Source: Ananas comosus (lineage: Eukaryota; Streptophyta; Magnoliopsida; Poales; Bromeliaceae). Taken from it: a stretch of 64,000 bases of DNA. The notes beneath the pieces were generated by a model that saw nothing but the letters and a program-made list of their open reading frames with translations, ran no database searches and was not told where the DNA came from. The stretch lies in NCBI RefSeq assembly GCF_001540865.1, contig NC_033621.1, forward strand, positions 16,761,225-16,825,224, given 5' to 3'. Shown in pieces: positions 45,044 through 57,400 of this stretch (position 1 is the first letter of the stretch; each line of letters starts with the position of its first letter). A program made the position numbers and the translations under genes.

Positions 45044-46504
45044 ATGCCGACTGCACGCTCTAAGTCTGTTAGAGCAGACGAGGCGGCGACTTTTGAGGAA
45101 GCGGAGACATCTGCTACCTCCCGATCCAGTGAGGTCCGTGAGTTGAGGAGCCAACTTGCCGCCCTCACTGATTTGGTGACGCAGCAGGCGGCGGCGGCCC
45201 AGCAGCAGGTGGACACGGCACGACGGCAGGAGGCACGGATGCAGCGCCTGGAGGATCTTCTATTACAGCAGGCAGCTGGTAGGGAGGCTCAGGTCTTGGT
45301 ACTACCCGCGCCAGTGGAGACAGTTGCGCCCGGGGGGTCGTCCCCTGTACTCGACACTTCACAGACGACACTTACGGTAGCCCCTCGGGGGGAGGTATTG
45401 GCAGCACCACCAACTCAGGTGCCTGTGGCAGCGGCGACTTTTTCCTTGATGGTTGAAAGAGCGGAGCGGCAGCGGCTCATGGATCGCCTCGATGAGTTCC
45501 GAAGGTGCGATCCCAGGATCTTTGATGGAGAGGAGGCCGACCACTGGATCGTTGAGAAGTGGTTGATGCATATGGAGAAGTTATTCCGCGACACCTTCGT
45601 GGAGGAGAGAGATAGAGTTTGGCTCGCCACTCACCATTTGGACGGCGAGGCCTATAGTTGGTGATTGGGCATCCAGGATAATCCCAACACCGACCTAGCA
45701 GCGATTTCTTGGAAAAGATTCAAGGAGCTCTTATTGGAGCATTACTTCCTCGTCCGCGTGAAGAGGAAAATGGAACAGGATCTGCGCGAGATGCGCCAGG
45801 GGGACCAGACTGTGGCCGAGTATGAGAGGGAGTTCTCTCAGCTTCTACACTATGCGCCCTTTGTTGTACGGGATGACGAGGATAAGGCTCGCACCTTCGA
45901 GCGAGGACTTCGGCCGTCGATTTTACGGTTGGTGCAACCCTTCCACCTTCAGACTTACCAAGATGTAGTGAACCGCGCTCTCATCGTGGAAAGCTGCGCG
46001 GCAGATTTGCAGGAGCGTCAAAAAGGCTCGAACAAAGGACAGGACAAGAAGCCCGCGACTGAGAGTGCGAATCAGACGCACTCTGGGAGGCCGCCGAAAC
46101 ATTCCAGGAACCGGAGCCAGTTGCGAGGACGTGGCTCATCAGCACGGCATAGAGGATCCGAGCGTCGTCAAACGCTGAGCTGCGTGATCTGCGGTGGTCG
46201 TCATTACCCGCAGCAGTGCTCTCAGAGGCAGGGCAGGTGCTACTCGTGTGGCCAGGAGGGTCACTTCCAGTCAGACTGTCTGAGAGGTTTAGTAGCAGCG
46301 CCATCTTCAGCATCGGTACCAGTATTACCGGATCCCAGCCAGGGGACGCCTTTTTCTCACTATCAGGCCGGGAGGCTACCCGTCCTGAGACAGACGGAGG
46401 GGTCACGACGGGCCCCGAGTGGGCGTATGTATGCGGCCCAGATTGAGGAGGCGGCAGCAGCCGAGTTTGTGATTTCAGGTATCAGTCCCTCTTGTGGCAT
46501 TTGA
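45044..46504 (+). pseudogene. Ty3 gag with in-frame TGA, running into protease start
   Basis: Starts MPTARSKSVRADEAATF. A coiled-coil-like Gln/Ala-rich region (residues about 45-90) is followed by the retrotransposon gag core: WIVEKWLMHMEKLFRDTFVE, then a TGA at 45662-45664 where a second Trp would be expected, then WKRFKELLLEHYFL, EYEREFSQLLHYAP and FERGLRPSILRLV. A basic linker leads to a CCHC knuckle, CYSCGQEGHFQSDC (46238-46279). The frame goes on into MYAAQIEEAAAAEFVISGI, the lead-in of the protease, and ends at 46504. Gag packages the element RNA. Apart from the TGA the frame is open for about 480 codons. Whether the stop is read through or simply inactivating cannot be decided here. 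Confidence 0.85.
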
Positions 46505-48270
46505 GTTGTGCATTGTTTGCTATTGGTGCATTGCATCTATATTCTGATCGGCCATTCGCCGAGTTGCATGGCATTTCGTTAGTTCGATGTCTGCGACATT
46601 GTGTAGCCCCTCGAGCTAGGCGTTTGATTTGCGGATCGCGGGTAGCATATTTTGCTATGCTTGTAGATCTCACGAGGATTGCATTAGTTGTATCCCTGGC
46701 TCGGCTGTTTGCCGGATGGGGCTTGGAGACGACCGTGCCTGGACCATTTGGGGACTGCGGAGCCTGGGCCCGTTGGGCAGGCGCAGTCGGCTGTGTGTGA
46801 CAGCGGCCCGGTACCTGTTGGTAGGGCAGAGTTTTGGTCAGGATGGTAGTCCGAGCCTCGACCCTGGAGCGTGGAAAGCCACGTGTTGGATCGTGAGATC
46901 GAGGACACACTGAGTGTGTAGTTACCCAACCCGAGGATTTGTTAGCGTTGAGCTTTTGGCGCGTGTGGATGATCGGTTGATCGGGTGTGTCGTTTTGAAC
47001 GCCCTACCCTGTGAGATGGTTCTGGGTGCCAACGAATAGATTGGCCTTCCTTGGTGCGGAGTTGTTGTGGGTACCTGGTACCCTTGGATTGCGAGCTGAC
47101 TTGACTCGCCTTGAGGACTGTGTGCACGAAATAGTGCGATTTGAGGATTTACTTCCGCTAGATGTGTTGATTGTCTCCCTTACCTAAAATTGGGTAAGTG
47201 TTGGAGAGGGTTTAGGGCCTGAGTGGCCATTAGCTTTGGGTGGTCGAGAATCCTTGAAATAAAGGATGTCCTTGATCGGTCGTTGTGTCCCTGATCGAGT
47301 CACTAATAGTTAGCTCGATTGCCGGGGAGGTACTATGATTGGTGTTTTGTTTCGTGACGGAGCGCTCTCACTTGTTGTGGGGCCGGTTGGGCCATTTTGA
47401 CTGTATGTCTACTCTCGTCATTCAAATTGAATCACGATTGGAGATTTGGAGTGTTGCTGAGGCTCATTGACCTTGTCAAATGGCCTTGAGTTGTTGGTGT
47501 ACTCGATAAGATTGTGAGCAATCTGAGTAGTACTGTCTGATACTGGAGTTTGAGGTCATACCTCAAACGGGTTGTGATGTTAGATGGTGACATCACGAGG
47601 GTGATGTTGCCTATGCGTGTAGTACTCCACCAGTGGAAGGATTTGCGGAATGATAATTTCGAGTCCTCTGTGTGGATTTGTGGAACCAGTCGCGAATGAC
47701 TTGGGGTATTCCTATAGGATGTGTGAGGTTAGACTGCTAGGCAGATTTGAAGTGATCGGGTTGTGAAACTCTCACTGATGGATGGAAAACTCGCGGGAGG
47801 GAAGGTACCAGGTTACTAATTTCCCGTGTCAGGAGCATGTACAAGGATTTGAGTTCTTCGGGATAGAACTGCACATGAGGACTTATGGGATTAATTTTGG
47901 CTTGATAGTCGCATCAGAGTGACCTTGATAGAGAGCTGTTATCGAACCGTGGATTGACCCCTCTCTATTGCGTGAACTGAGCTCGATGGCTACCGACACC
48001 TGGAGCGTCCGTGACTAGGGGAAAGCTTTGAGATCGAATCTCTAAGGGTTTGCTTGGACTTGAATTCGGACTAAGATAATAATCTTAGTGATTTCATGAA
48101 GCTTTTGAGCTTGGTCCGTGACCATGTATTGCGGAGAATGGAGGGTACTCCCGAATGGTGAGTTCGAGATTGATGTGGAGACATCGTAGCGCAGTGCCGA
48201 ATGAGGAACCAAGTAATCGCCATGATGGGCGAGTTGGACGATCAGTTGATTTCTGTTACTTTTGAAAAGC
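46505..48270 (+). pseudogene. Decayed pol region (protease remnant, then no recognisable RT)
   Basis: At about 46525-46575 the words TGALHL and FAELHGIS recall the aspartic protease active site region (D-T/S-G-A) and the phrase after it, but frames are broken. From about 46900 to 48270 I found no reverse transcriptase YxDD or integrase motif. The element is incomplete or heavily decayed here. Confidence 0.5.
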
Positions 48271-48389
48271 TGGCTACCGTGGTGGTGGATTTGGAACCGT
48301 CCGTGCCCAGCAAGGTTGGACGGATGATTGGACGTTGTGAAATGGCAGTGGGCGTTCCTCTCTCTGCCCGCTAGAACCTACCACTAAAA

Positions 48390-48700
48390 TAGAGGGGGGG
48401 GCGAGAACTATCTTCCATAGCTCCCCAGGGTGGCGTTGCGCCGCGACTCTTGCCGATCGCCCACTAGGTCCAAGTAGGGCCACAAGTAACAACAGATAGA
48501 TAGATAGATAGATAATGTATCTGTTAAGCAGTAAAGTGCGGGAAGTAGGAGAAAGACTATGTCTAATACCGATAATTCATGGAATCATGGATTGCCATGC
48601 ATTATATAATAAAGGCTTTGCTACCATGCTAACAAATTCGGATTCGATGTTCGAATTTTAGCTAATGTTTCAATGACATTTTTTAAAACGTTTAACCTTT
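48390..48700 (-). mobile_element. Degraded LTR fragment
   Basis: gggcgagaactatcttccat at 48397-48416 followed by agctccccagg and a further-degraded stretch parallels the ggcgtgagaactataatttatagttcccagtggg block of the minus-oriented LTRs. Boundaries are not visible. Confidence 0.35.
48495..48514. repeat. (GATA)5 microsatellite
   Basis: Five exact units. Confidence 0.95.
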
Positions 48701-49256
48701 CCATTTTACCCAATCTGTTGACGGAGGCCCTAAGCGCTCGCCCATAACTCACCTTTCAATCACAAAAGTGGCGGGAGCGAAGCTCCAAGCTGCCACCCAA
48801 ACGGCCCGCGGACCGGCGTCTGGCGGACCTCCATGGTTGGCTCCGGACCTCCAACGGCGTCCAGGTCGCACGCACACTCCGCCGGAGCTACTCGACGACC
48901 AGCTCCCCTCAATGGGTGGCCGGGGATTGGCATGGCTGATACGCATCCCAAACGCCAGAGCTGTGAGTGGTATCTACTCCTCTCCAAGGTGAACCGATAC
49001 ACTATCTCTAGCGGCTCAACAACCCAATCCAATCCTCTCCAAGTGAGCGATGGGCGCTATCAACTAGAGTCCGGATACCCAATCGACGCTCCTGCTCCAA
49101 GTGAGGGGATGCCCTGGAACCACTAGGCCGTCAATTGTCTCAATCGGCTTATCACAACCTCTCGGCATGTGCAGGCTGACTTAGCGGCTTTACTTAGAGC
49201 TTTGCTTGGTCCACAAGAACATTTTCTAAGGGATCCACCTACCCCTTAGTGTAAAC
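48701..49256. other. Unclassified sequence
   Basis: No gene recognised. Short GC-rich ORFs on both strands are not convincing. Confidence 0.35.
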
Positions 49257-49867
49257 AATGTGAACTCTCGAAACCGAGGGTTGCAACCTCTTCTAGAACG
49301 ACTAAGGGGTCGAATGCGGATAAGCTTTAGGAAAAAGCTAAGGATGCCACAAAAATCGAAGAAGTGGCATTGGAATGGAGTCCGCCGGGAGAGCATAATA
49401 ATGCCCAGATTTAGCACATTTTCCGCGGCTGAAGTTGCTCTCGGGGGAATCGGTCTCTGCCCGAGCGATGAGAGACCGGGTCCCATCAGCTGAAGCTGCG
49501 GGGTTGCGATGCAACCGGCTGGCAGAGAGGGACCGCGTCCCAGCCTGCGACACCAGTGGGCAGAAGGGAGCCCAGAAATCGGCTTTTTTTTAAGCTCCCG
49601 AAAGTTTAGCTCTCGGGAAACCCGGTCTCTCTGAAGAGAACGCCGGTCTCCCGCATGACCGATTCTCTCAGGGGGGGACCTGGCTCGCCGAGAACGCGTG
49701 TCCGGTGGCGGGGAGGCCCCCGGGAACCGGTCCGCTGGTCGGGGATGGAGACAGGTCCCTCGCGCGCAGAACGCCCAGATAAGGCGCTGTGTAAGGAGGT
49801 TGGAAAAGGTTGAGGGGCCTTTGGGGATATTGTACAAAGATGGATGAGAGAGGTACAGAGGAGAGTA
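49257..49867 (+). mobile_element. LTR fragment with GGTCTC-type palindromes
   Basis: Sense-orientation sequence ctctcgggggaatcggtctc (49438-49457) with degraded accggt palindromes to 49760, then aaaaggttgaggggcc as at 22405-22420. It is abutted by another LTR start at 49868. Confidence 0.5.
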
Positions 49868-50448
49868 TGCTAACGCACTTGGACCTTGCCAAACTTGCTG
49901 CGGTTCGAGTGATTGATTGTATTATGAGCTTTTCCAGAACTTTCTGGTGGGTTGCTTGACCAGGGTGTTTCGAACCGTATGGATCGAGTCCCGAGAATTG
50001 GTTGGTTTAAAACCTTGCCGGGCTCAAAATCCAAAAAGTTGCGATTTTTGGCTAGCCTCTCGGGTAGTCTTTCAGAGGGGCAGGGTGTACCGTACGGGCT
50101 TGATTTTGCGTGTACCGGGTACGCGGTGGATGCGTTGTTACCAAGTACGCGGGCCCGTGGCTACCGGTACACAGCGCCTATTTTCCCAGCAAAACCGAGG
50201 CTCGGGTTGCGCTTTCGTAGGTGGGGGTGTAGCCGCGTACACAAACCCGGTGTAACCGGTACACAGTACAGTCTTGGCCAGGTGTTCGGCAAGGGGTGGG
50301 TGTTTGCAATTGTTACAACACCGGTTCATATTACTACCCCCAGCCCCCTTGGAAGCTCTTTGTAGCCCTTAGGAACCAGTGCAGAATAGGTGAGAACTCC
50401 TCCCCTTTGGATTCTTCTCCATTTTGATGCGTTTTCTTTGTGGGTTTT
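49868..50448 (+). mobile_element. LTR 5' fragment, indel-rich
   Basis: tgctaacgcacttggaccttgc onward follows 41762-42330 with many single-base insertions (for example gcttttccagaactttctgg). It has decayed gtaccggtac words at 50085-50270 and is cut at 50449 by an LTR in the opposite orientation. Confidence 0.65.
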
Positions 50449-53400
50449 TGTCACGCCCCGGGAACCCGGCATAGGCCCGCCCGCCCGGTGCGGCCCAGAC
50501 CGTGCCATATGTCTACACATATAAGGCTCTACACAAAAGCGAAGAGTAAAGCATGGAGAAGATCTAGCCAACTAGAGATATTCAGAGCAAGTATATAGCT
50601 AGGTTCTAATCTATCAGGTAGGAATCAATAAGCAAGATTAATATACTAAAAGCATAAAAGTAAAACTGATACATCATAAGATCTCAAGATACAAACATAG
50701 GCTGGTCTGCGTATATCAGGCTTACAAAAACTCTCACAACCTCATCCGAAAAGAAACAAACAGAAAGGTGGACACTAACGCCAAGACCCCTCGATAGCTA
50801 TACTCGGGGCGAAACCTTTCCGCGCGCGATCCCGAGCCCTCTCCCGCGAGTGTGAAGGCCTGAAAGGAAAACATAAAACAGGGGCGCTGAGGACTTATAA
50901 TTTATAGTTCCCAGTGGGGCAATTTAACTGAGCCTGCACCAAAACGCACCACTAGGGCCCCAAACGGAGCAAATAATGGATAATAGGCATAATATCAACA
51001 GGTAATTGACATGAAATTAAAATGCTACTCTACTTTTTTTGTGCCCACAAGTATTGCTGAAATGTTCAACATGGAGCTACATCTTACCTGTACAGATCCA
51101 ATATGGCCTAAAAACTTAAACAATGTGCTCGTGAGCAACAAGTAATGCCCTATAAAGTGTGATTATATATTCTAGAGGCCACGTACATTATCTAGCTATG
51201 TCACTATCCCTGCCAGCAAGGTGTACTACAATGCAATACAACGATAATGGTCAACGTACACTAGAATATCCCAGAGAGTTCCAACCTATGCCATAGCATG
51301 TCAAGGAAAATCCGACCACTATAACCGTATCTTAGGTAGCTTGATTGTCAACTTCGTTGTTTAGTTATTTCTGGTTTCAATCTCACTCAGGATCTACACG
51401 GGTGTAGTGCGCGGGCTTTTGTGCCGCCTAGTTGCGAGTGCGGTAGGCTCCAGATTCCCACTCTCAGGAATGGGGAGTCTATTCCCTCCAGCGGGGCCCC
51501 GTGAAGGCTACTCGATACCGCCACGGGGCGAACATAAAGTCGCGTAGGCGTAACTCCGGAGTGCCGGCTTGTGCGACGCTACCCTCCACGAAGCAATGTG
51601 CTTGTATGAGCACAAAATGGCAAGCAAGCCATTGATCAAAACCTCAATAGTCCAAATTCGTCATGTCTTCCAACATGGAAATGCAACTCAACAGTCATCA
51701 TGTCTTAACATGAAAATGCACACGTAGGCAACAGTGTCTAGTCTATGCCTCAAGTGGAAGGTGATTAAACCGGTTTCAAAAATTTCGATGTCAATGACCT
51801 TTAGCTTTACTTAAGTCCAAATCTCAAGCGGGAAGTTCCCCCACATCACTATGTTAGTGCCTCTTATGCACAACTTAAACATTTGCGGGATGAATCTGAA
51901 GCCTCAATTCACATTCTATGTCTTTAAAACTTAGCGTTGTTCTTATCAATAATAGATTAGTACACATGCCTCTCTAGCTTTTGTCGCTTGCTCATATGGC
52001 TACATGTAAGTTCTTTCCAGCATGCCCCGACGTATTAATTGGGCATCAAGCTCGATAATAATAGATGCATATGCAATTTGCATAACATCAAGTCGTAATT
52101 GCGCGCTTTATGACATGGTAGCTCTGCCTAAAACTGCATATCTAGTCCAAGGCCTCGAATGCCCCGCTTTATGCACATTTAGGCTTACTATTTGTATACA
52201 CTCTAGCTATGGCTCGCTTAATGTCGCATATGTCCAAACCACGTCAATTCATGCCCGTTCTAAGTCCAAAGGAGGTGTAATCATATGCATATGTACAAAT
52301 TGCAACATGATCTCAATCAATTGTAAGAATGCCTAACCGTAGGGCCCCCTTAGCCCAAACATGAAAAACTCTCTACTATATAGAGGTTCGAAAAATGCAT
52401 GTATAAACATAACGTGCGTATTTTAAGCATTCTAAAGATTCACAAATTGAGTCTATCAGCCGGATGAATATTGCATGCCATTTTCATTTTGACGATAAAT
52501 AAAACCATTTCATAAAGTTGAAATTTTGTTTCATTTGGGTGAGGCCAAAAGACCCACCAACAATCGAAACCCTTCGTTTCGGCCGAACGGGAGGGTGCCC
52601 CACAAGCGCTCCTTAGTACCCTAGAGCATCAAAACGAGGCTTACTCAAACGAAACGAAACAACTCAAAAACTCAACAACATTAACCATCAAGCAAAAAGG
52701 GCTAAAATCTCACCTAAGTGTAGAAAATCCGCTTTTAAGCCCAAATGGAAGCTAGATCCCTTCCAATCCAACCTAGATAAAAGGGTTTCTAATTAAGATC
52801 AATGTGGGCTTCAAAAGCCTCTTAATCAAAAATCCCCAAAACAAACCCTAAGATACCCATTTCTAGCGGTTTGTATACAAAAAATCATGCATCAAGAAGG
52901 CGAAGTTAGTAAGCAACTAACCTCAAGAGAAGCTCCCAACCACCCTAGAAATCAGCTAGGGTTGGAGCTCCTACCCTTCTACAAGCTCCAAACACCAAGC
53001 CCAAAAATATCTTTCTTTTTCCCATGGAGGAAAAACCACCAAAATGCAAAAAGAGAGCAAAAGGAGGAGTTTTAATTCTTCAAAAAATCCAAGATAAATC
53101 AAAGGGAAACAGGGAAGAGGGAGAAAAGAGAGCTGTCCCGTTACCGTTGCCTCTCCTGCCTCAAAGCTCAGGGAACACCAAAGGGGGCGGTGGGGTATGG
53201 TATAGAGTTGCAACAATGCAAGAAACACCCCCTGCAGGGTTCGAAGTGTTCGAAAACTGCCAAAGTGTACCGCGTACCACGGGGAAAGTGTACAGTCACA
53301 CATCCTACGAAAATGCCAAACCCGGAGGCTCGATTCGGAAATTCGCCGCCAAGGTACCGGTACAACCATCAGAAGTGTACCGGTACAAAATGGTGCACCG

Positions 53401-53636
53401 GTACAGCCATCGACCTGTCAACCGGTTACACCTCGCTGCAGAATGCAATCGGAGGGTAGGCTAAGTTTCCAACTCTTTAGTGACCTGTAGCGCTACATAA
53501 AAATACTACAATTTCTCGGGATTCGAACCATAGTCGGAATATCTGGTCAACGAGCCCACCAAGAACAATCTGGGTAAAGCTCAGGACACGAGTACAAACA
53601 CTCGTAACCCTCGCAATTTGCAAAGTCCATGTGTAC
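50449..53636 (-). mobile_element. Ty3-type 3' LTR, minus orientation, indel-rich
   Basis: TGTCACGCCCCGGGAACC...CATGTGTACA, 3188 bp. It follows the reverse complement of 41762-44699 along its whole length but is about 250 bp longer, mostly through scattered one- or two-base insertions. The sequence to the right, ttctcccctcctaaaaagg, is the reverse complement of a polypurine tract, so it is the 3' LTR of a minus-strand element. Confidence 0.82.
53265..53407. repeat. GTACCGGTAC cluster (degraded)
   Basis: Two exact words and three decayed ones near the U3 start of the LTR. Confidence 0.75.
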
Positions 53637-54340
53637 ATTCTCCCCTCCTAAAAAGGAAGTTTCGGGTCCGCCGAAAAACTGGGGGGTCAACCACACAACA
53701 AAACCCATCGCGAAGGGGGGAGGAAGAAAGGCGCCGTCCAGCAACGCCCCAAACAAGACCATGCTGGCACAGGGGTTGGTGCCGGGAAAACTCCAAGCGC
53801 GAAACACAACAAAGATCCGCGACCCAAGGCTTTGCATAACACAAGCCCAAAGGCATCCACATAAGCCCTCCTTGAACTCAAGCCTTCACCGTAAAGTCAT
53901 CCATCGTGTCAATCCGCGTCCTGATTTCACAGTCCTTCAATCGCGGTTCTCAGGAACTCCAAGTGGTTTCCGAAAAGAAAACAGGATGAATTCAATTCTC
54001 ACCTTATCTCGCCAAGTCGGGTAAGCCTTGCTCTGCTCAATTACTCTTTTCGGTATGTAGCGATTACATTCCAAACACCCCTTAAAGGCTGGCATTCAAG
54101 GGCCACTGCTCCAAAGCAAGGCATATGGGGTTAAAATCCTTTACTCATTTTATTCCAAATCACCATCGGAGTTCTCATCAATCACGACGCTCACCGAGGA
54201 GAGGTTGGATGCAACATCTGCTAATCGGCCCATATATCCAACAATGATCCTAAATCAAGTCTCTTTCTCGAGGATGCATAACTAAGGGGCATAATCCGAA
54301 TCCGAGTTTAGAGTACAGGTGTAATTTCCATCCACCTGCG
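53637..54340 (-). mobile_element. Retrotransposon internal region beside the 3' LTR
   Basis: It begins with the polypurine tract (minus strand, aggaggggagaa) next to the LTR. Reading frames are short and broken, and I recognise no pol motif. It runs to the N gap. Confidence 0.5.
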
Positions 54341-54440
54341 NNNNNNNNNNNNNNNNNNNNNNNNNNNNNNNNNNNNNNNNNNNNNNNNNNNNNNNNNNNN
54401 NNNNNNNNNNNNNNNNNNNNNNNNNNNNNNNNNNNNNNNN
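54341..54440. other. Assembly gap (100 N)
   Basis: Exactly 100 N, the usual marker for a scaffold gap of unknown size. Confidence 0.98.
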
Positions 54441-57400
54441 CCCCTCCTCCACCGCATCTATTCTTCTTCCCTTCTTCTCCTTCTCTCCCCTCTTCGCTCT
54501 CTCTCTCGGCGGCCCCCGCCACTGGGGCCGTGCGGCGCGGCGCAGGCGCCGTGCCCTCTCCGCTTCTCTGTACCCTCCCCACCCCTCCCCCCCCCCTATT
54601 GCCTCCGCCCGGCTGGCCGTTTTCGCTGCCGCCGCGGAAAGTCTCAGTCCCGCCGGACCGGTACTCTCGCTGCGCCCCCCGCCCCCCCGTTCGCCCCCCC
54701 GGTCTCTTCCCTGCGAAGGCCCGGTCCAGTCCCTGCGCCGACGGCGTTCGGGCCCCGGTCTCGCCTGCCCGGGCCCCGGTTCCTCCGCTGCCTCCCCCCC
54801 TCGCTCCCTGGGGGCCCGTCTCTCCTTCCCGGGCCGTCCCCGCGCGTCCCCCTCCGCGCCTTGTCCCCGTTCCAGTTTTCGCCCTATTCGGGTCGGCCAT
54901 CCCTTTTCCCCCCTCCCCACAGCGTGGCCACCCTCGCCCTCACTCCCCCCCTCGCCCCTCGCTTGCCCCAGTCCCGTGTGTTCACAGTGGCCGGCTGCCA
55001 TCCCGCTCTCCCGCGGTGCGGTCGCCGGTGTCCCCGCCCGATGCCAGCCCTGGGGCGCCGGGGCTTGCGCCCTCGTGAGCGTCCCCACGCGTGACCCTGT
55101 GCTCGGGCGTGTGGGCCGCCTGGCGGGTCTACCGACCTCCCGGCCGGACCTGCCACCGCCCTCCTGCCGTCGGCCGCCCCTCCCGAGCTGCCTCTCCACG
55201 TGGCGCCGTCCTCCCCTGGCCCGCCTCCCCCCAGGCGCGCCCACCCCCCCCAGTCCGCGCCTGCTGGTCGTTGCGGCCCGACCCGCCCCCCGCCCGCGAA
55301 CGGCTCCGCGAGCTGCCCGACCGCACGGCGACGCACGCGCGTCCGCCAGCCGGCCGCGCCGCCACACCAGCCTGCCTCCGTGACGCGCTTGCCCGCGCCC
55401 CTGAACTTCGCTCCTGCCGTCCGCCCGCCCCGCCAAGCTGCGTACCCTCCAAGCGAGCCCGTCCCCACAGAGCCTCGACCTCGCCCGCCTCGTTACAGGC
55501 CGCTCGCGCGCCGGCGGTCCCTCGCCGGCCGATAAGTACCCCCCGGGATGTGCCAGTGCCCTGCCCTCGCCCCCCCCCCCACCAGCGCGCCCCGACACGC
55601 CCTGCATCCCCGCGCCCGGGTGCGTCCCGTCCACGCACCCCCTCGCCGTCCTACAGCGCGCCTACAGGCCCGCCCCCCTTCGTCCGCGCCGCGCGTATCC
55701 CCGGTGCGCCCACGCCTCCCACCCGACTCCCCACTTGCCTCCCCCTCACCCCCCTCCTCCCCAGCGCACGCGCCGCTCAGCTGCCAGACGCTCGTCCTGC
55801 CCGCGGCCCTCGCCGTCCCTCCCGGCTGATGTCCGCGTTCTGCCCGGCTCGCGGACCGCCCCCCGACGGGCGGGCGGGGCACAGCCCCGGCCCCCTGATT
55901 CTCCGCCAGCCGTTCGCCGCCCTCCCCCTCCCTCGCCCTCTCCCCTTTTTCCGCCGTTCTCAATCGCACGCCCCTCCTCCTCCCTAATTACCGCTCCTAT
56001 CCCCGTCAACCTCCTCTCTCCGTCTCTCCGCGCGCTCTCGTTTCCTCTCGTCCCCCAGCCACCGTCCCAGCCCAACTAAACTCGCCTAACACCGCCCGCG
56101 CGCGGCAGCCTCACGCTTTGCTCGGTCGCCCTCCGCCTCCCCCCTCGCTCTGCTCTCCCCCCCTTTTCTCTGTCACCGTGCACCCCGGCCCCCCGGCCGC
56201 AGGCACCTTACTCGGCGCGGCGCCGACCTCGCCCCGCCCTCTGTACCCCTCCCCCGGTGTCTCCCCTCCCCGCGGCCCGTCGACGCCCTGCCCTTCCCTC
56301 GCTCTCGCCGCGCCGTCGCTTCTCTCCTCTCGTCCCGGCGCGTCCCGCTCCCCCCCCGCCCTAGCCGTCCTCCCCGTCTCCCCTCTCTGCCCCCCCGTGC
56401 CCCCCCGGGGTGGTCTGCGTCGTCCCGCTCGGTCGGACGGGCTCTCCCCCTCCACCCCCCTCCCTCGACGCGGTGGCGCCCCTGCGGCCGCCGTCGTCCT
56501 GCGCTGACGCCTCGCTCGCCGCCCCGCCCTTGGCCTCCCTCGTCCTCCGCTCCCCGCGACCGTCCGCCGGCGCTGCGTGGCCGCTCTGCCCGCCCCCCTC
56601 CCCACGGGCGTGCGCCTTCTCCTTTCATCGTTCCCCGTACCGGCTATTCCTCGACCGGCAAGCTCAGCGCGCGTTCCCCTGCTCACCCCCTCCGGCCCCC
56701 CCCCGCCCACCGCGTGCCGTCCCTGCCCCTACCTCTTACGCGCCCCCCTCCCGCGCTGAGTCTTCGACGCCCTAGCTCTACCCAGCCACTCGCACCCCAC
56801 CGCCTGCCCTCCGCGTGCCCCTGCCTTCGCATCAACCTCCTCTGTCTCCCGTCCGCCTGCTGTTCCATGGTGGTGCTACAATCTCCGCACCTCCCGCTCC
56901 TGCTCCCCTGCACTCCTCCTCCGATCCCCCTCTCCCCCCATCCCCCTCCTGCTGCCCGTCTGTCCCTGCCTCCGGTGTCAGCCTCTCCCCGCCCCCGCGT
57001 CTCTCCCGGGGCCCCCTGCCCCCGGCCCGTCCCTCCTCTCCGCACTCTCTCTCCCTCCGGCCTCTCCCCGTCGTCGACCCTCCTCCCCGCTCTCTCGTGC
57101 GTGCTTCTTCCCTTCTCCCCCCCTCGGTGACGCTGTTCCCCTTCACACATCTCCGCCGCCCGACCCCTCCCGCCCCGGCCTCGTAGACGCATCTGTCTCC
57201 CGCCCGATTTCCCGTGCCTGTGGTCGCCGGCCCCCTCCCTCCTCTATGGCCTCCGTGTCGTGTCCCCCTATGCCGCCGCCGCAATGAACCGTCGGCTTCC
57301 TCCCCCGCCCGCCGCGGAGGCCCCTCCTGCGGCCTCGGCTCCCTCGGCGTGCGGCTTTGTCCGGCGCGCCCCTCCCATGGTGTGCGCCTGCGGCCCCCTG

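Noticed and set aside
46492..46913. Plus-strand frames of about 100 codons after gag
   Set aside because: They overlap the decayed protease region in shifted frames and show no complete domain.
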